DNA from: Phenylobacterium sp.
Lineage (GTDB): Bacteria; Pseudomonadota; Alphaproteobacteria; Caulobacterales; Caulobacteraceae
Assembly (NCBI GenBank): GCA_019264505.1
Contig: JAHUZY010000042.1
Coordinates: 1-5,053 of the forward strand
Direction: 5' to 3'
Length of the DNA stretch: 5,053 nucleotides
Positions 1 to 4,879 of this stretch are shown in pieces. The notes beneath the pieces are model-generated. The model ran no database searches. It saw only the letters and a list, made by a program, of their open reading frames with translations, and was not told the DNA's origin. The first letter of the stretch is position 1. Each line of letters starts with the position of its first letter. The position numbers and the translations under genes are program-made.

Positions 1-155
1 GGCGTCAGCAGGGCGCAGGGCAGGGCGCCCAGACCGCCGGCCCGGCTGACGGCCAGGGCCAGGGCGACCCCCGAGGCGCCGGCCATGGGCGCCTGCAGGA
101 TGGGGTGGGCGACCTGAAAGAGGTCGGTGATCCGGCGATCTGGCCAAGGAGACAT
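1..155 (-). CDS. Nitronate monooxygenase / 2-nitropropane dioxygenase-like flavoprotein, N-terminal fragment
   Basis: Reading leftwards from the ATG at 155-153, the first 51 codons are open to the window edge, so the gene is cut off there and most of it is missing. The start contains HPILQAPMAGASG followed by ALAVSRAGGLGALP. This is the hallmark N-terminus of the FMN-dependent TIM-barrel nitronate monooxygenase family (pattern P-I-hydrophobic-QAPMAG, then VS-AGGLG). Members oxidise alkyl nitronates to carbonyl compounds and nitrite in the cytoplasm; some relatives are enoyl-ACP reductases of the FabK type, which this fragment cannot exclude. The catalytic histidine and the phosphate-binding loop lie beyond the window. 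No strong Shine-Dalgarno precedes the ATG, only a weak CAGG about 8 bases upstream. The gene is divergent from the gene at 514. Family assignment is confident; exact substrate is unknown. Confidence 0.85.
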   Translation of the reverse strand, partial: MSPWPDRRITDLFQVAHPILQAPMAGASGVALALAVSRAGGLGALPCALLT

Positions 156-262
156 GCGGCGCCTGTGCTTTTGCCCGACGTTCGGGAGGAGTGGACCGTG
201 CAGGGACGGCTTCCGTCGGCGAGGCGATCGGGCGCAGCGGCGGCGGAATCGTCGGGAAACGC

Positions 263-292
263 TTACAATGGCGCCCGGGCGTGACCTATAGT
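263..292 (+). promoter_or_regulatory. Candidate sigma-70-type promoter for the gene at 514
   Basis: TTACAA at 263-268 (-35-like) and TATAGT at 287-292 (-10-like) are separated by 18 bases. Each matches the housekeeping consensus at four or five of six positions, and TATAGT stands out in a GC-rich gap. Transcription would begin near 299 and give an untranslated leader of about 215 nucleotides before the GTG at 514. This is inferred from sequence alone. Confidence 0.45.
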
Positions 293-364
293 GGTCGAGA
301 TGGGTGTGATCGCCTTGGCTGCGCGCCCGAACTGGCGTTCCGCGGACCTCGGCGGCGGACTCTG

Positions 365-402
365 CGCCAGCAGCGGCCACGCGCCCGCGTCCGCTGCTGG
401 CG
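365..402. repeat. Strong inverted repeat / hairpin in the leader of the gene at 514
   Basis: CGCCAGCAGCGG at 365-376 is the exact reverse complement of CCGCTGCTGGCG at 391-402. Between them, after a two-base CC bulge, ACGC (379-382) pairs with GCGT (387-390) around a GCCC loop. The RNA would form a 12-bp stem, a bulge, a 4-bp stem and a tetraloop. No T-rich tract follows on either strand, so it does not look like an ordinary intrinsic terminator. It lies downstream of the candidate promoter, so it would be part of the 5' leader or of a separate small RNA. Confidence 0.7.
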
Positions 403-513
403 GGGCGGACATGGTCCGGGCGCCGGCATTCCGGATCGTCCAGCGTCCCTGCTTCACCTGCGCGCCATGGGCGGCGCCGCGGCCTGCGCGGAGTGAGAGG
501 AACGCGAGTTCAA

Positions 514-1083
514 GTGAGCAAGACTGAGATTACCCCCACGACGTCCGGCAAGATGGACGTGACGCACGGCTGCTACCGCATTCTGGCCGGGCCCCGCGGC
601 GAGGTCGGTGAGGCGATCGCCTATGTGGGGATGCGCAAGCTGGATCAGCTGACCGAAGACTCTGTCGAGCAGGCGCTCGCGGTGATGGTCGCCCGGCTCG
701 ATATCCGCCGCGACGCCTTCATCGCCCAGCGTGACGAACAGGGCCTGCCCAGCGTTGATGAGTATCGCGAGGCCCTCGACGCCACGCCGCTGGTGATGGA
801 GTCCCGTCTCGACAACACCCTGCACGCCCACTCCCAGCGCCCGGGCGCCCGGGCCAATGCGGGCGATCTCGCCAGATCCTGTGGCCTGACCGAGACGGCC
901 TTCTGGCTGGAGTACGGACGGCTGGGCCGGCGCCTGAGCGCCCTGCTGGCCATCGACCCGCCCAAGGACAAGACGGTCCGCCAGCTGGCCTCGCTCTACA
1001 CCTTCGCCACCTTCGAGGCCGGGGCGCGCCCGAGCGACCTGACGATCACCCTGCGCCCCGCCTTCCTGGAAGCCCTGCAATAG
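514..1083 (+). CDS. Unrecognised 189-residue cytoplasmic protein
   Basis: I do not recognise the family. The product has no signal peptide or membrane segment and looks like a soluble, mainly helical protein. Residues 27-43 (GPRGEVGEAIAYVGMRK) may form a small beta-rich start. Residues about 47-107 are charged, amphipathic helix (LTEDSVEQALAVMVARLDIR and on), and residues 117-170 are a second helical block containing TETAFWLEYGRLGRRLSALL. Three starts are possible: GTG 493, GTG 514 and ATG 553. I prefer GTG 514 because AGAGGAA at 496-502 lies 11 bases before it, whereas neither other start has a ribosome-binding site. Codon use with a strong GC third position supports real coding. It ends 10 bp before the convergent DUF3299 gene, with no terminator visible between them. 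Function unknown. Confidence 0.8.
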   Translation: MSKTEITPTTSGKMDVTHGCYRILAGPRGEVGEAIAYVGMRKLDQLTEDSVEQALAVMVARLDIRRDAFIAQRDEQGLPSVDEYREALDATPLVMESRLDNTLHAHSQRPGARANAGDLARSCGLTETAFWLEYGRLGRRLSALLAIDPPKDKTVRQLASLYTFATFEAGARPSDLTITLRPAFLEALQ

Positions 1084-1093
1084 CCGCCCGCGT

Positions 1094-1582
1094 TCAGAGC
1101 GCCCGGCCGGAACTGATCTTGTAGAAGACCCCGCCTTCGTCCTGGCCGCTCAGTTCCAGCACGCCTTCGATGGTCTTCACCCCATAGTCGAAGACGACGC
1201 CCTTGTCGGTCTTGACCTCGATAAACTGCATCGGGCTCGGATTGAGGTGGAACGGGCAGTCTGGCGGATAGGCCAGCAGGACGAAGTGGGTCTGGGTCTT
1301 GCCGTTCTGCAGGGGCATCATATAGCCCGACACCTTCACCTTCTTGCCCTTAAGCGCCAGGACGCCGGGGGGGAAGTCGGGCTTGGACAGGAGATAGCCG
1401 CGCGCATCTGTGCGGGTGATCTCCTTCGTCGATTCCAGCAAGGCCCAGGAGACGCCGCCCGGCGGGGTGGCGGCTGGCTTCCAGACACTTTCAGTGGGGG
1501 CGGCGGGGCGCGACTGCAGTGCAGCGCCAGCGGGCGTGGCGGCGACCACCAGGGACAGGGCCAGCATCAGCCGGACGAACAT
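1094..1582 (-). CDS. Exported DUF3299 protein, last gene of the putative metal-transport operon
   Basis: The 162-residue product begins with a signal peptide (MFVRLMLALSLVVAATPAGA, likely cleavage after residue 20), so it should act in the periplasm. A proline/alanine-rich linker follows to about residue 45. The folded part contains LKGKKVKVSGYMMPLQ (77-92), FVLLAYPPDCPFH (100-112) and MQFIEV (118-123). The pattern 'GK-V-V-G-M-PL ... P--C-FH' is characteristic of DUF3299; Cys109 and His112 could be metal ligands. The biochemical role of DUF3299 is not known to me. Members sit beside ABC ATPase/FtsX-type permease genes in zinc-responsive loci (from memory PA4066 of Pseudomonas aeruginosa, Vibrio Zrg cluster). 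The start is fixed by AAGGAG at 1590-1595, seven bases before the ATG. That site overlaps the permease stop codon, suggesting coupled translation. Confidence 0.88.
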   Translation of the reverse strand: MFVRLMLALSLVVAATPAGAALQSRPAAPTESVWKPAATPPGGVSWALLESTKEITRTDARGYLLSKPDFPPGVLALKGKKVKVSGYMMPLQNGKTQTHFVLLAYPPDCPFHLNPSPMQFIEVKTDKGVVFDYGVKTIEGVLELSGQDEGGVFYKISSGRAL

Positions 1583-1589
1583 GGCGTTA

Positions 1590-1595
1590 CTCCTT
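1590..1595 (-). promoter_or_regulatory. Shine-Dalgarno of the DUF3299 gene, overlapping the permease stop
   Basis: On the minus strand AAGGAG spans 1595-1590 and overlaps the TAA stop (1596-1594) of the permease gene, with a 7-base spacer to ATG 1582. It is the best ribosome-binding site in the window and supports one polycistronic message. Confidence 0.8.
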
Positions 1596-2949
1596 AGCGG
1601 GTGTCGGCGAGGGTCTTGGCGATATCGACCCGGAAGACTTTGAGCGCTGGAATGAGCGCCGCAAGAGCGCCCATGCCAATCGCAGCCATGACGATCACCA
1701 ATTCCGCGGTCTCGAAGCGCGCGGCGGTGAGGCCCATGTCCCGAAGCTGCGGGAAGCTCGCCGCCGAGGCGGCGACCACGGCATGACCGACCGCCACGCC
1801 CAGCAGGGCTCCGGCCGCGGCCAGCAGCACGCCTTCCAGAACGATATGGCCGAAAATGGCGCCTGGGCGTGCGCCCATGACTCGCAGCATGGCCATGTCC
1901 CCCTCGCGCTGGCGCAGGGCTGAATAGAGAGCCACGAAGATCGAAAGTCCGCTGGTCGCCATCAACAGGATGGCGAAGGCCCGGACGGCGTCGATCCCCA
2001 CTCCCAGCAGGGACAGGAGCCGGGTCATTTCCACCGCCGGCGCAGCGGCCTGCAGTTCTGTCTGCTTGTTGATGAAGTTGGGCAGGCGGACCGCGGCCAT
2101 GGAGGAGCGGTACTTGATCAGCAGCGCCGTGACTTCCAGATCGCCGCCACCGGCATGGGCGGCGTGCTCGGGTTCGGCCTCGGCGTGTTCGTCGTGCCCG
2201 TCCTCGTGCCCGTCCTCGTGGTCATGCGCAGCGTGGTCCTGATGGCCGTCGCCATCATGGTCATGGTCATGGTCGGCGTCGTGACCGGCATGGTCGTCGT
2301 GGTCTTCGGCGTCGCCCTCGACCGGCGGGGCCGCAAAGCCGTGGGCGGCCCAGATGCTGCCCACCGGCGTGACGATCAGTCGGTCGAGCACCGTGCCGGT
2401 GGGGGCCAGGATGCCGACCACCTCATAGGGGGTCTCTTCATGGTCGTGGCCATCCCCGGACAGGCCGTGGGAGCCGACGAACTTCTGGCCGAGGCCCGCG
2501 CCCGTCTCGCGCGCCACCTGGGCGCCGATCACCGCCTGATAGTCGGCGGCGAACATCTGACCCTGGGCCAGAACGCCGCCGAAATTCTCCACATAGGCCG
2601 GTTCGGTCCCGACGATGCGGTAGCCTCGGAAACTGTCGCCGAGCGCCAGCGGGATCACCTCGGCCACCGTGGGGTCCGCCCGCAGCAGGTCGACCGTCGC
2701 CAGGGGAATGTTCCCGGTGGGGACGTCCACCTGATAGATGCTCGACAGGATGAGCTGCAGGGGCGAGCCCTTGGCCCCCACCACAAGATCGATCCCCTGG
2801 GCGTCCCGTTCGAACCGCTCGGCGAGCTGGCTGGAGAACAGCACCAGGATCACCAGGGTGGCCACGCTGAGCGTCAGCAGCAGGATGTTCAGCGCCGTGT
2901 TGAGCGCCCGGTCCTTGAGATAGGCGAGGGACAGGCCGGCCAGGGTCAT
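1594..2949 (-). CDS. FtsX-fold ABC transporter permease with histidine-rich periplasmic segment (putative metal/zinc system)
   Basis: The 451-residue inner-membrane protein has the four-helix FtsX/MacB layout. There is one helix near residues 18-40, a long extracytoplasmic domain (about 41-315), and three helices near 320-345, 368-395 and 413-436. Conserved stretches are VVGAKGSPLQLILSS (56-70), QVDVPTGNIPL (73-83) and the cytoplasmic loop LRQREGDMAMLRVMGARPG (345-363), which should contact the ATPase. The GAKGSPLQLILSS signature fits permeases found next to DUF3299 proteins (PA4065-type) better than LolC/LolE or MacB. Residues 217-265 carry 15 histidines among many Asp/Glu, and GDGHDH at 165-170 adds two more: a likely periplasmic zinc-binding lid. 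The start ATG overlaps the ATPase stop as ATGA (2946-2949), so translation is probably coupled. A zinc role is inferred from the histidines and gene neighbours; lipid or peptide transport remains possible. Confidence 0.9.
   Translation of the reverse strand: MTLAGLSLAYLKDRALNTALNILLLTLSVATLVILVLFSSQLAERFERDAQGIDLVVGAKGSPLQLILSSIYQVDVPTGNIPLATVDLLRADPTVAEVIPLALGDSFRGYRIVGTEPAYVENFGGVLAQGQMFAADYQAVIGAQVARETGAGLGQKFVGSHGLSGDGHDHEETPYEVVGILAPTGTVLDRLIVTPVGSIWAAHGFAAPPVEGDAEDHDDHAGHDADHDHDHDGDGHQDHAAHDHEDGHEDGHDEHAEAEPEHAAHAGGGDLEVTALLIKYRSSMAAVRLPNFINKQTELQAAAPAVEMTRLLSLLGVGIDAVRAFAILLMATSGLSIFVALYSALRQREGDMAMLRVMGARPGAIFGHIVLEGVLLAAAGALLGVAVGHAVVAASAASFPQLRDMGLTAARFETAELVIVMAAIGMGALAALIPALKVFRVDIAKTLADTR
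2155..2301 (-). repeat. Histidine-rich low-complexity segment within the permease gene
   Basis: This stretch encodes permease residues 217-265, with 15 His in 49 residues, mostly alternating with Asp (DHDHDHD at 226-232). At DNA level it contains a 12-bp tandem duplication, CCCGTCCTCGTG at 2197-2208 and 2209-2220, and three tandem copies of CATGGT at 2256-2273 (plus-strand reading). The reading frame stays open throughout. Such repeats could change copy number by slippage without breaking the frame, since both units are multiples of three. Confidence 0.8.
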
Positions 2950-3614
2950 GCGGCCACCTGCGGTGTGGCGAGCGTCAGGGTGCGGTCGAACCTGGCCCGC
3001 AGTCGGTTGTCATGGGTGGCGATCAGCAAGGTGGCGCCCGTGGCCTCGGCCGTGGCCAGCAGGAGGTCCGACATGGCGATGGCGTTGGCGTCGTCCAGGG
3101 CCGAGGTCGGCTCGTCGGCGACCACGATGGCCGGCTTGGCGCAGAGCGCCCGGGCGATGGCCGCCCGTTGGCCTTCCCCCTGGCTCAGTTCCCGGGGCCG
3201 GGCGTCGGCCCGATGGGTGAGGCCGACCTGGGCGATCAGCGACTCGATGGCGGCGGAATCGTTCTGACCCAGGGCCAGGCGCTGGGCGAGGGCCAGGTTC
3301 TGCCGGACGCTGAGGGCGCCGATCAGCCGCAGGGTCTGGAAGACGACGCCGATGGTGCGGCGGCGCAGCTGGTCCCTTTGGGCGGCGGGCAGGGCCGACA
3401 TCACCTGCCCGGCGATCCGAACCTCTCCGGACGTGGGGGTGATCAGGCCGGTGATCACATTGATCAGGGTGGTCTTGCCGCTGCCGGAGGGACCCAGCAA
3501 CAGGGTGTGCTCCCCCCTGACGGCCGCGAAGGCCGGAGCAGCCATCACACAGCGCCCATCGATCTCATGGCGGAGGTCACGGACCTCGATCAGGGGTTCG
3601 GCGGGCGTCGTCAT
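2946..3614 (-). CDS. ABC transporter ATP-binding protein of the putative metal operon
   Basis: The 222-residue protein is a complete single nucleotide-binding domain. It has Walker A GPSGSGKTT (41-49), Q-loop glutamine 93 in GVVFQ, signature LSQGEGQR (143-150), Walker B IVVADEP (163-169), D-loop SALD (171-174) and H-loop His201 in ATHD. The signature reads LSQGE instead of LSGGQ, a tolerated variant that should still be active. Length and motifs fit the LolD/MacB/FtsE-like subfamily that drives FtsX-fold permeases, so it should form a homodimer on the inner face of the membrane. Its TGA overlaps the permease ATG by 4 bp, making the downstream gene its clear partner. No good Shine-Dalgarno precedes ATG 3614, and the 67-bp gap in front contains 11-bp tandem repeats. 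The substrate cannot be read from this subunit; zinc is inferred from the neighbours. Confidence 0.93.
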   Translation of the reverse strand: MTTPAEPLIEVRDLRHEIDGRCVMAAPAFAAVRGEHTLLLGPSGSGKTTLINVITGLITPTSGEVRIAGQVMSALPAAQRDQLRRRTIGVVFQTLRLIGALSVRQNLALAQRLALGQNDSAAIESLIAQVGLTHRADARPRELSQGEGQRAAIARALCAKPAIVVADEPTSALDDANAIAMSDLLLATAEATGATLLIATHDNRLRARFDRTLTLATPQVAA

Positions 3615-3637
3615 GCGATCGGCGCGAGATGTCCGGT

Positions 3638-3666
3638 GGAGGTGAAGCGGAGGTGAAGCGGAGGTG
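3638..3666. repeat. 11-bp tandem repeats upstream of the ATPase gene
   Basis: GGAGGTGAAGC occurs at 3638-3648 and 3649-3659, followed by a partial third unit GGAGGTG at 3660-3666. The 11-bp period is close to one helical turn. The array lies in the 67-bp gap between the exported-protein stop (3682) and the ATPase start (3614), 24-52 bp upstream of the latter. Direct repeats of this spacing are typical of PhoB/OmpR-type response-regulator sites, but a chance slippage duplication is also possible. Confidence 0.6.
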
Positions 3667-3681
3667 GGCGGAAACTGAATT

Positions 3682-3975
3682 CTAACGGGCGGCGACGACC
3701 TGCCGACGGCTGGCCTGCGCCATTTGGCGCTCGTCAGGGCCGGGTTCGACCTTGATCGCGAAGCGGCTGATCAGGGCGGCGCGGCCGGCCATGATGTCCT
3801 TTTCGCGCATGGCGTCCCGGGCCGCGGCGTCAGCGTTTCGTCGCTCTTCGGGGCTCATGTCCCGATAGCTGAAATAGGCCGACATGGGGCTGTAGTCGTT
3901 GTCATGCTGATCACCGGCCTGGGCGGCGCCCGCGCCCAGGGCCAGGCAGGTTCCAAGCAGGATGGCGACGCGCAT
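3682..3975 (-). CDS. Small exported protein of unknown family, first gene of the metal operon
   Basis: The 97-residue product starts MRVAILLGTCLALGAGAAQA, a textbook signal peptide with cleavage expected after residue 20, so the mature protein of about 77 residues is periplasmic or secreted. Mature residues 21-40 contain GDQHDNDYSP and YFSYRDM. Residues 41-63 (SPEERRNADAAARDAMREKD and on) are a charged helix, and the tail is basic (RRQVVAAR). I do not recognise the family and it is not obviously DUF2796, the usual extra component of related zinc loci. The frame is open upstream to 4095, but I choose ATG 3975: GGGAGA at 3982-3987 lies six bases ahead and the signal peptide begins exactly there. 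ATG 3981 would abut the ribosome-binding site. A promoter and possible Zur site lie just upstream; the next gene follows after 67 bp on the same strand. Confidence 0.8.
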   Translation of the reverse strand: MRVAILLGTCLALGAGAAQAGDQHDNDYSPMSAYFSYRDMSPEERRNADAAARDAMREKDIMAGRAALISRFAIKVEPGPDERQMAQASRRQVVAAR

Positions 3976-3998
3976 GATCATTCTCCCAACGGACTGGC

Positions 3999-4021
3999 GA
4001 AATGTTACAAAGAAACACCGC
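3999..4021. promoter_or_regulatory. Possible Zur (zinc uptake regulator) operator
   Basis: Compared with the proteobacterial Zur palindrome as I remember it (GAAATGTTATA, central base, TATAACATTTC), this stretch keeps the whole first nine bases, GAAATGTTA (3999-4007). It also keeps AACA at 4014-4017 of the opposite half, giving about 16 of 23 matches; the second half-site is degenerate. It covers the -10 element of the candidate promoter for the exported-protein gene, the expected place for a repressor that releases when zinc is scarce. The consensus is recalled rather than computed, so this is a hypothesis. Confidence 0.4.
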
Positions 4022-4030
4022 GTCTGACGA
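4002..4030 (-). promoter_or_regulatory. Candidate sigma-70-type promoter of the metal operon
   Basis: On the minus strand, TCGTCA (4030-4025) and TAACAT (4007-4002) are 17 bases apart, each matching four of six consensus positions. Transcription would start near 3995, about 20 bases before ATG 3975 and just upstream of its GGGAGA ribosome-binding site. Spacing is good but both hexamers are weak, as is common in high-GC alphaproteobacteria. Confidence 0.35.
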
Positions 4031-4177
4031 CAGGTGATTGACGTCTGCGGGCGATTCCTTCGCGATTGGTCAGGGAATTGGCGGAAACCGCACATCCTCA
4101 GGGCAAAGCCTGCGGATTTTCATGCTGCAAGCCGCCTGCCTTGGGCCTGCGGTCCAGCCAGGACCAGAATCGACCCC

Positions 4178-4879
4178 ATGAGCCCGTTCGCCGAACTCGC
4201 CTACCACGTCACCCCCCTGGGCGCGCTCAGCCTGCGCCGGCGGCGGATGCTGGCCCTTGATCTGGACGTGCTTGAGGTCAAGCTCGGGGAGGACTTCCTG
4301 ATGTCGAGCCTGTTCACCGCCGGTGAGCGGGCGCTCGCCCATCTGTCGGTGGCCGGTGCGCCGGCCGGCCCCCTGGATGTGCTGGTCGGCGGGTTGGGGC
4401 TTGGCTACACGGCCGCCGCCGCGCTGGACCACGATGAGGTGCGCAGCCTTCGGGTGGTTGATGTGCTGCCCGAGGTGATCGGCTGGCACCGGGACGGCCT
4501 TGTGGACCTGGGCCCGCGCCTGTCTGGCGACCCCCGCTGCGTGCTGGAGGAAGGCGACTTCTTCAACATGGTCCGAACCGGCGCGGCGCCGCAGCCTGGG
4601 CGGTTTCATGTGATCGCGGTGGACATCGATCACTCGACCGAGGCCTGGCTCAACGCGGCCAACGGGGACCTTTACACCGAGGCTGGCCTGCGCAATCTCC
4701 TAGCCTGGCTGCATCCCCAGGGGGTGTTTGGCCTCTGGTCGGACGCCGCGCCGGATGAGGCTTTCCTGACGCGCATGGCGAAGGTCTTTGACCGGGTCGA
4801 CGCCGAGGTCGTGGCCTTCGACAACCCCCTGCGAGACGTGCAGGAGACCTGCACCATCTATCGCGGCTGGGCCGCGTGA
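4178..4879 (+). CDS. Spermidine synthase-like protein (class I SAM-methyltransferase fold)
   Basis: The 233-residue soluble protein has a Rossmann-type methyltransferase core. Motif I is DVLVGGLGLGYTA (67-79), the acidic end of strand 2 is VVDVLPEV (93-100, Asp95), EEGDFF (124-129) is the post-strand-3 acidic site, and FHVIAVDID (143-151) is motif IV with Asp149/Asp151. This order matches the spermine/spermidine synthase superfamily, and such genes are usually annotated spermidine synthase. The N-terminal beta-hairpin domain is short, and I cannot see the canonical DS/DPxGPA active-site stretch, so true aminopropyl transfer is doubtful. The frame opens at 4034, but the residues before 49 look non-coding and fall in the promoter region, so ATG 4178 is preferred; its ribosome-binding site is weak (AGGA at 4160-4163). 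It overlaps the next gene by 4 bp, implying an operon. Confidence 0.8.
   Translation: MSPFAELAYHVTPLGALSLRRRRMLALDLDVLEVKLGEDFLMSSLFTAGERALAHLSVAGAPAGPLDVLVGGLGLGYTAAAALDHDEVRSLRVVDVLPEVIGWHRDGLVDLGPRLSGDPRCVLEEGDFFNMVRTGAAPQPGRFHVIAVDIDHSTEAWLNAANGDLYTEAGLRNLLAWLHPQGVFGLWSDAAPDEAFLTRMAKVFDRVDAEVVAFDNPLRDVQETCTIYRGWAA

Larger units (their letters stand above)
156..513. other. 358-bp intergenic region with promoter and hairpins
   Basis: This gap separates the divergent nitronate monooxygenase-like gene and the 189-residue protein gene. Reading frames inside it (for example 191-496 plus and 263-457 minus) give low-complexity Arg/Ala/Gly-rich translations with no recognisable motif, and I treat them as chance openings in GC-rich DNA. 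It holds a candidate promoter at 263-292, a perfect 12-bp inverted repeat at 365-402 and smaller hairpins just after it (406-418 and 423-434), plus a 10-bp perfect palindrome at 471-480. No tRNA, rRNA or known riboswitch core is recognisable. Confidence 0.6.

Noticed and set aside
365..402. Hairpin as an intrinsic terminator
   Set aside because: No T-rich tract follows on either strand and no gene ends towards it; both flanking genes read away from the gap or start after it.
191..496. 101-codon plus-strand open frame in the intergenic gap
   Set aside because: Arg/Gly-rich translation without motif, and it runs through the candidate promoter and the strong hairpin. No ortholog-like features are visible.
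454..1080. 208-codon minus-strand open frame
   Set aside because: Antisense shadow of the 514-1083 gene with Gly/Gln/Arg-rich, motif-free translation. I cannot assign the 514 gene a family either, so this is a judgement from composition, length and the ribosome-binding site on the plus strand.
1084..1093. Bidirectional terminator between the convergent genes at 1083 and 1094
   Set aside because: Only 10 bp separate the stops and I find neither a convincing hairpin nor a T tract.
2155..3267. 370-codon plus-strand open frame
   Set aside because: It lies antisense to the permease and ATPase genes, whose motifs are unmistakable. Its translation is Gly/Arg/His-rich with no domain, a usual artefact of high third-position GC.
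1594..3614. Assignment of the ABC pair as LolCDE or MacB
   Set aside because: The ATPase alone would allow it, but the permease has a large His-rich insert, the GAKGSPLQLILSS signature and a DUF3299 neighbour. There is no MacA-like adaptor, and MacB fuses ATPase and permease.
3976..4095. N-terminal extension of the exported-protein gene to 4095
   Set aside because: The extension would bury the signal peptide 40 residues inside the protein and cover the promoter region, while a good ribosome-binding site serves ATG 3975.
4034..4177. N-terminal extension of the spermidine synthase-like gene to 4034
   Set aside because: The 48 extra residues look like translated intergenic DNA and have no family resemblance; homologous sequence begins around ATG 4178.
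4070..4633. 187-codon minus-strand open frame
   Set aside because: Antisense to the methyltransferase-fold gene; His/Gln/Pro/Arg-rich translation without motif.
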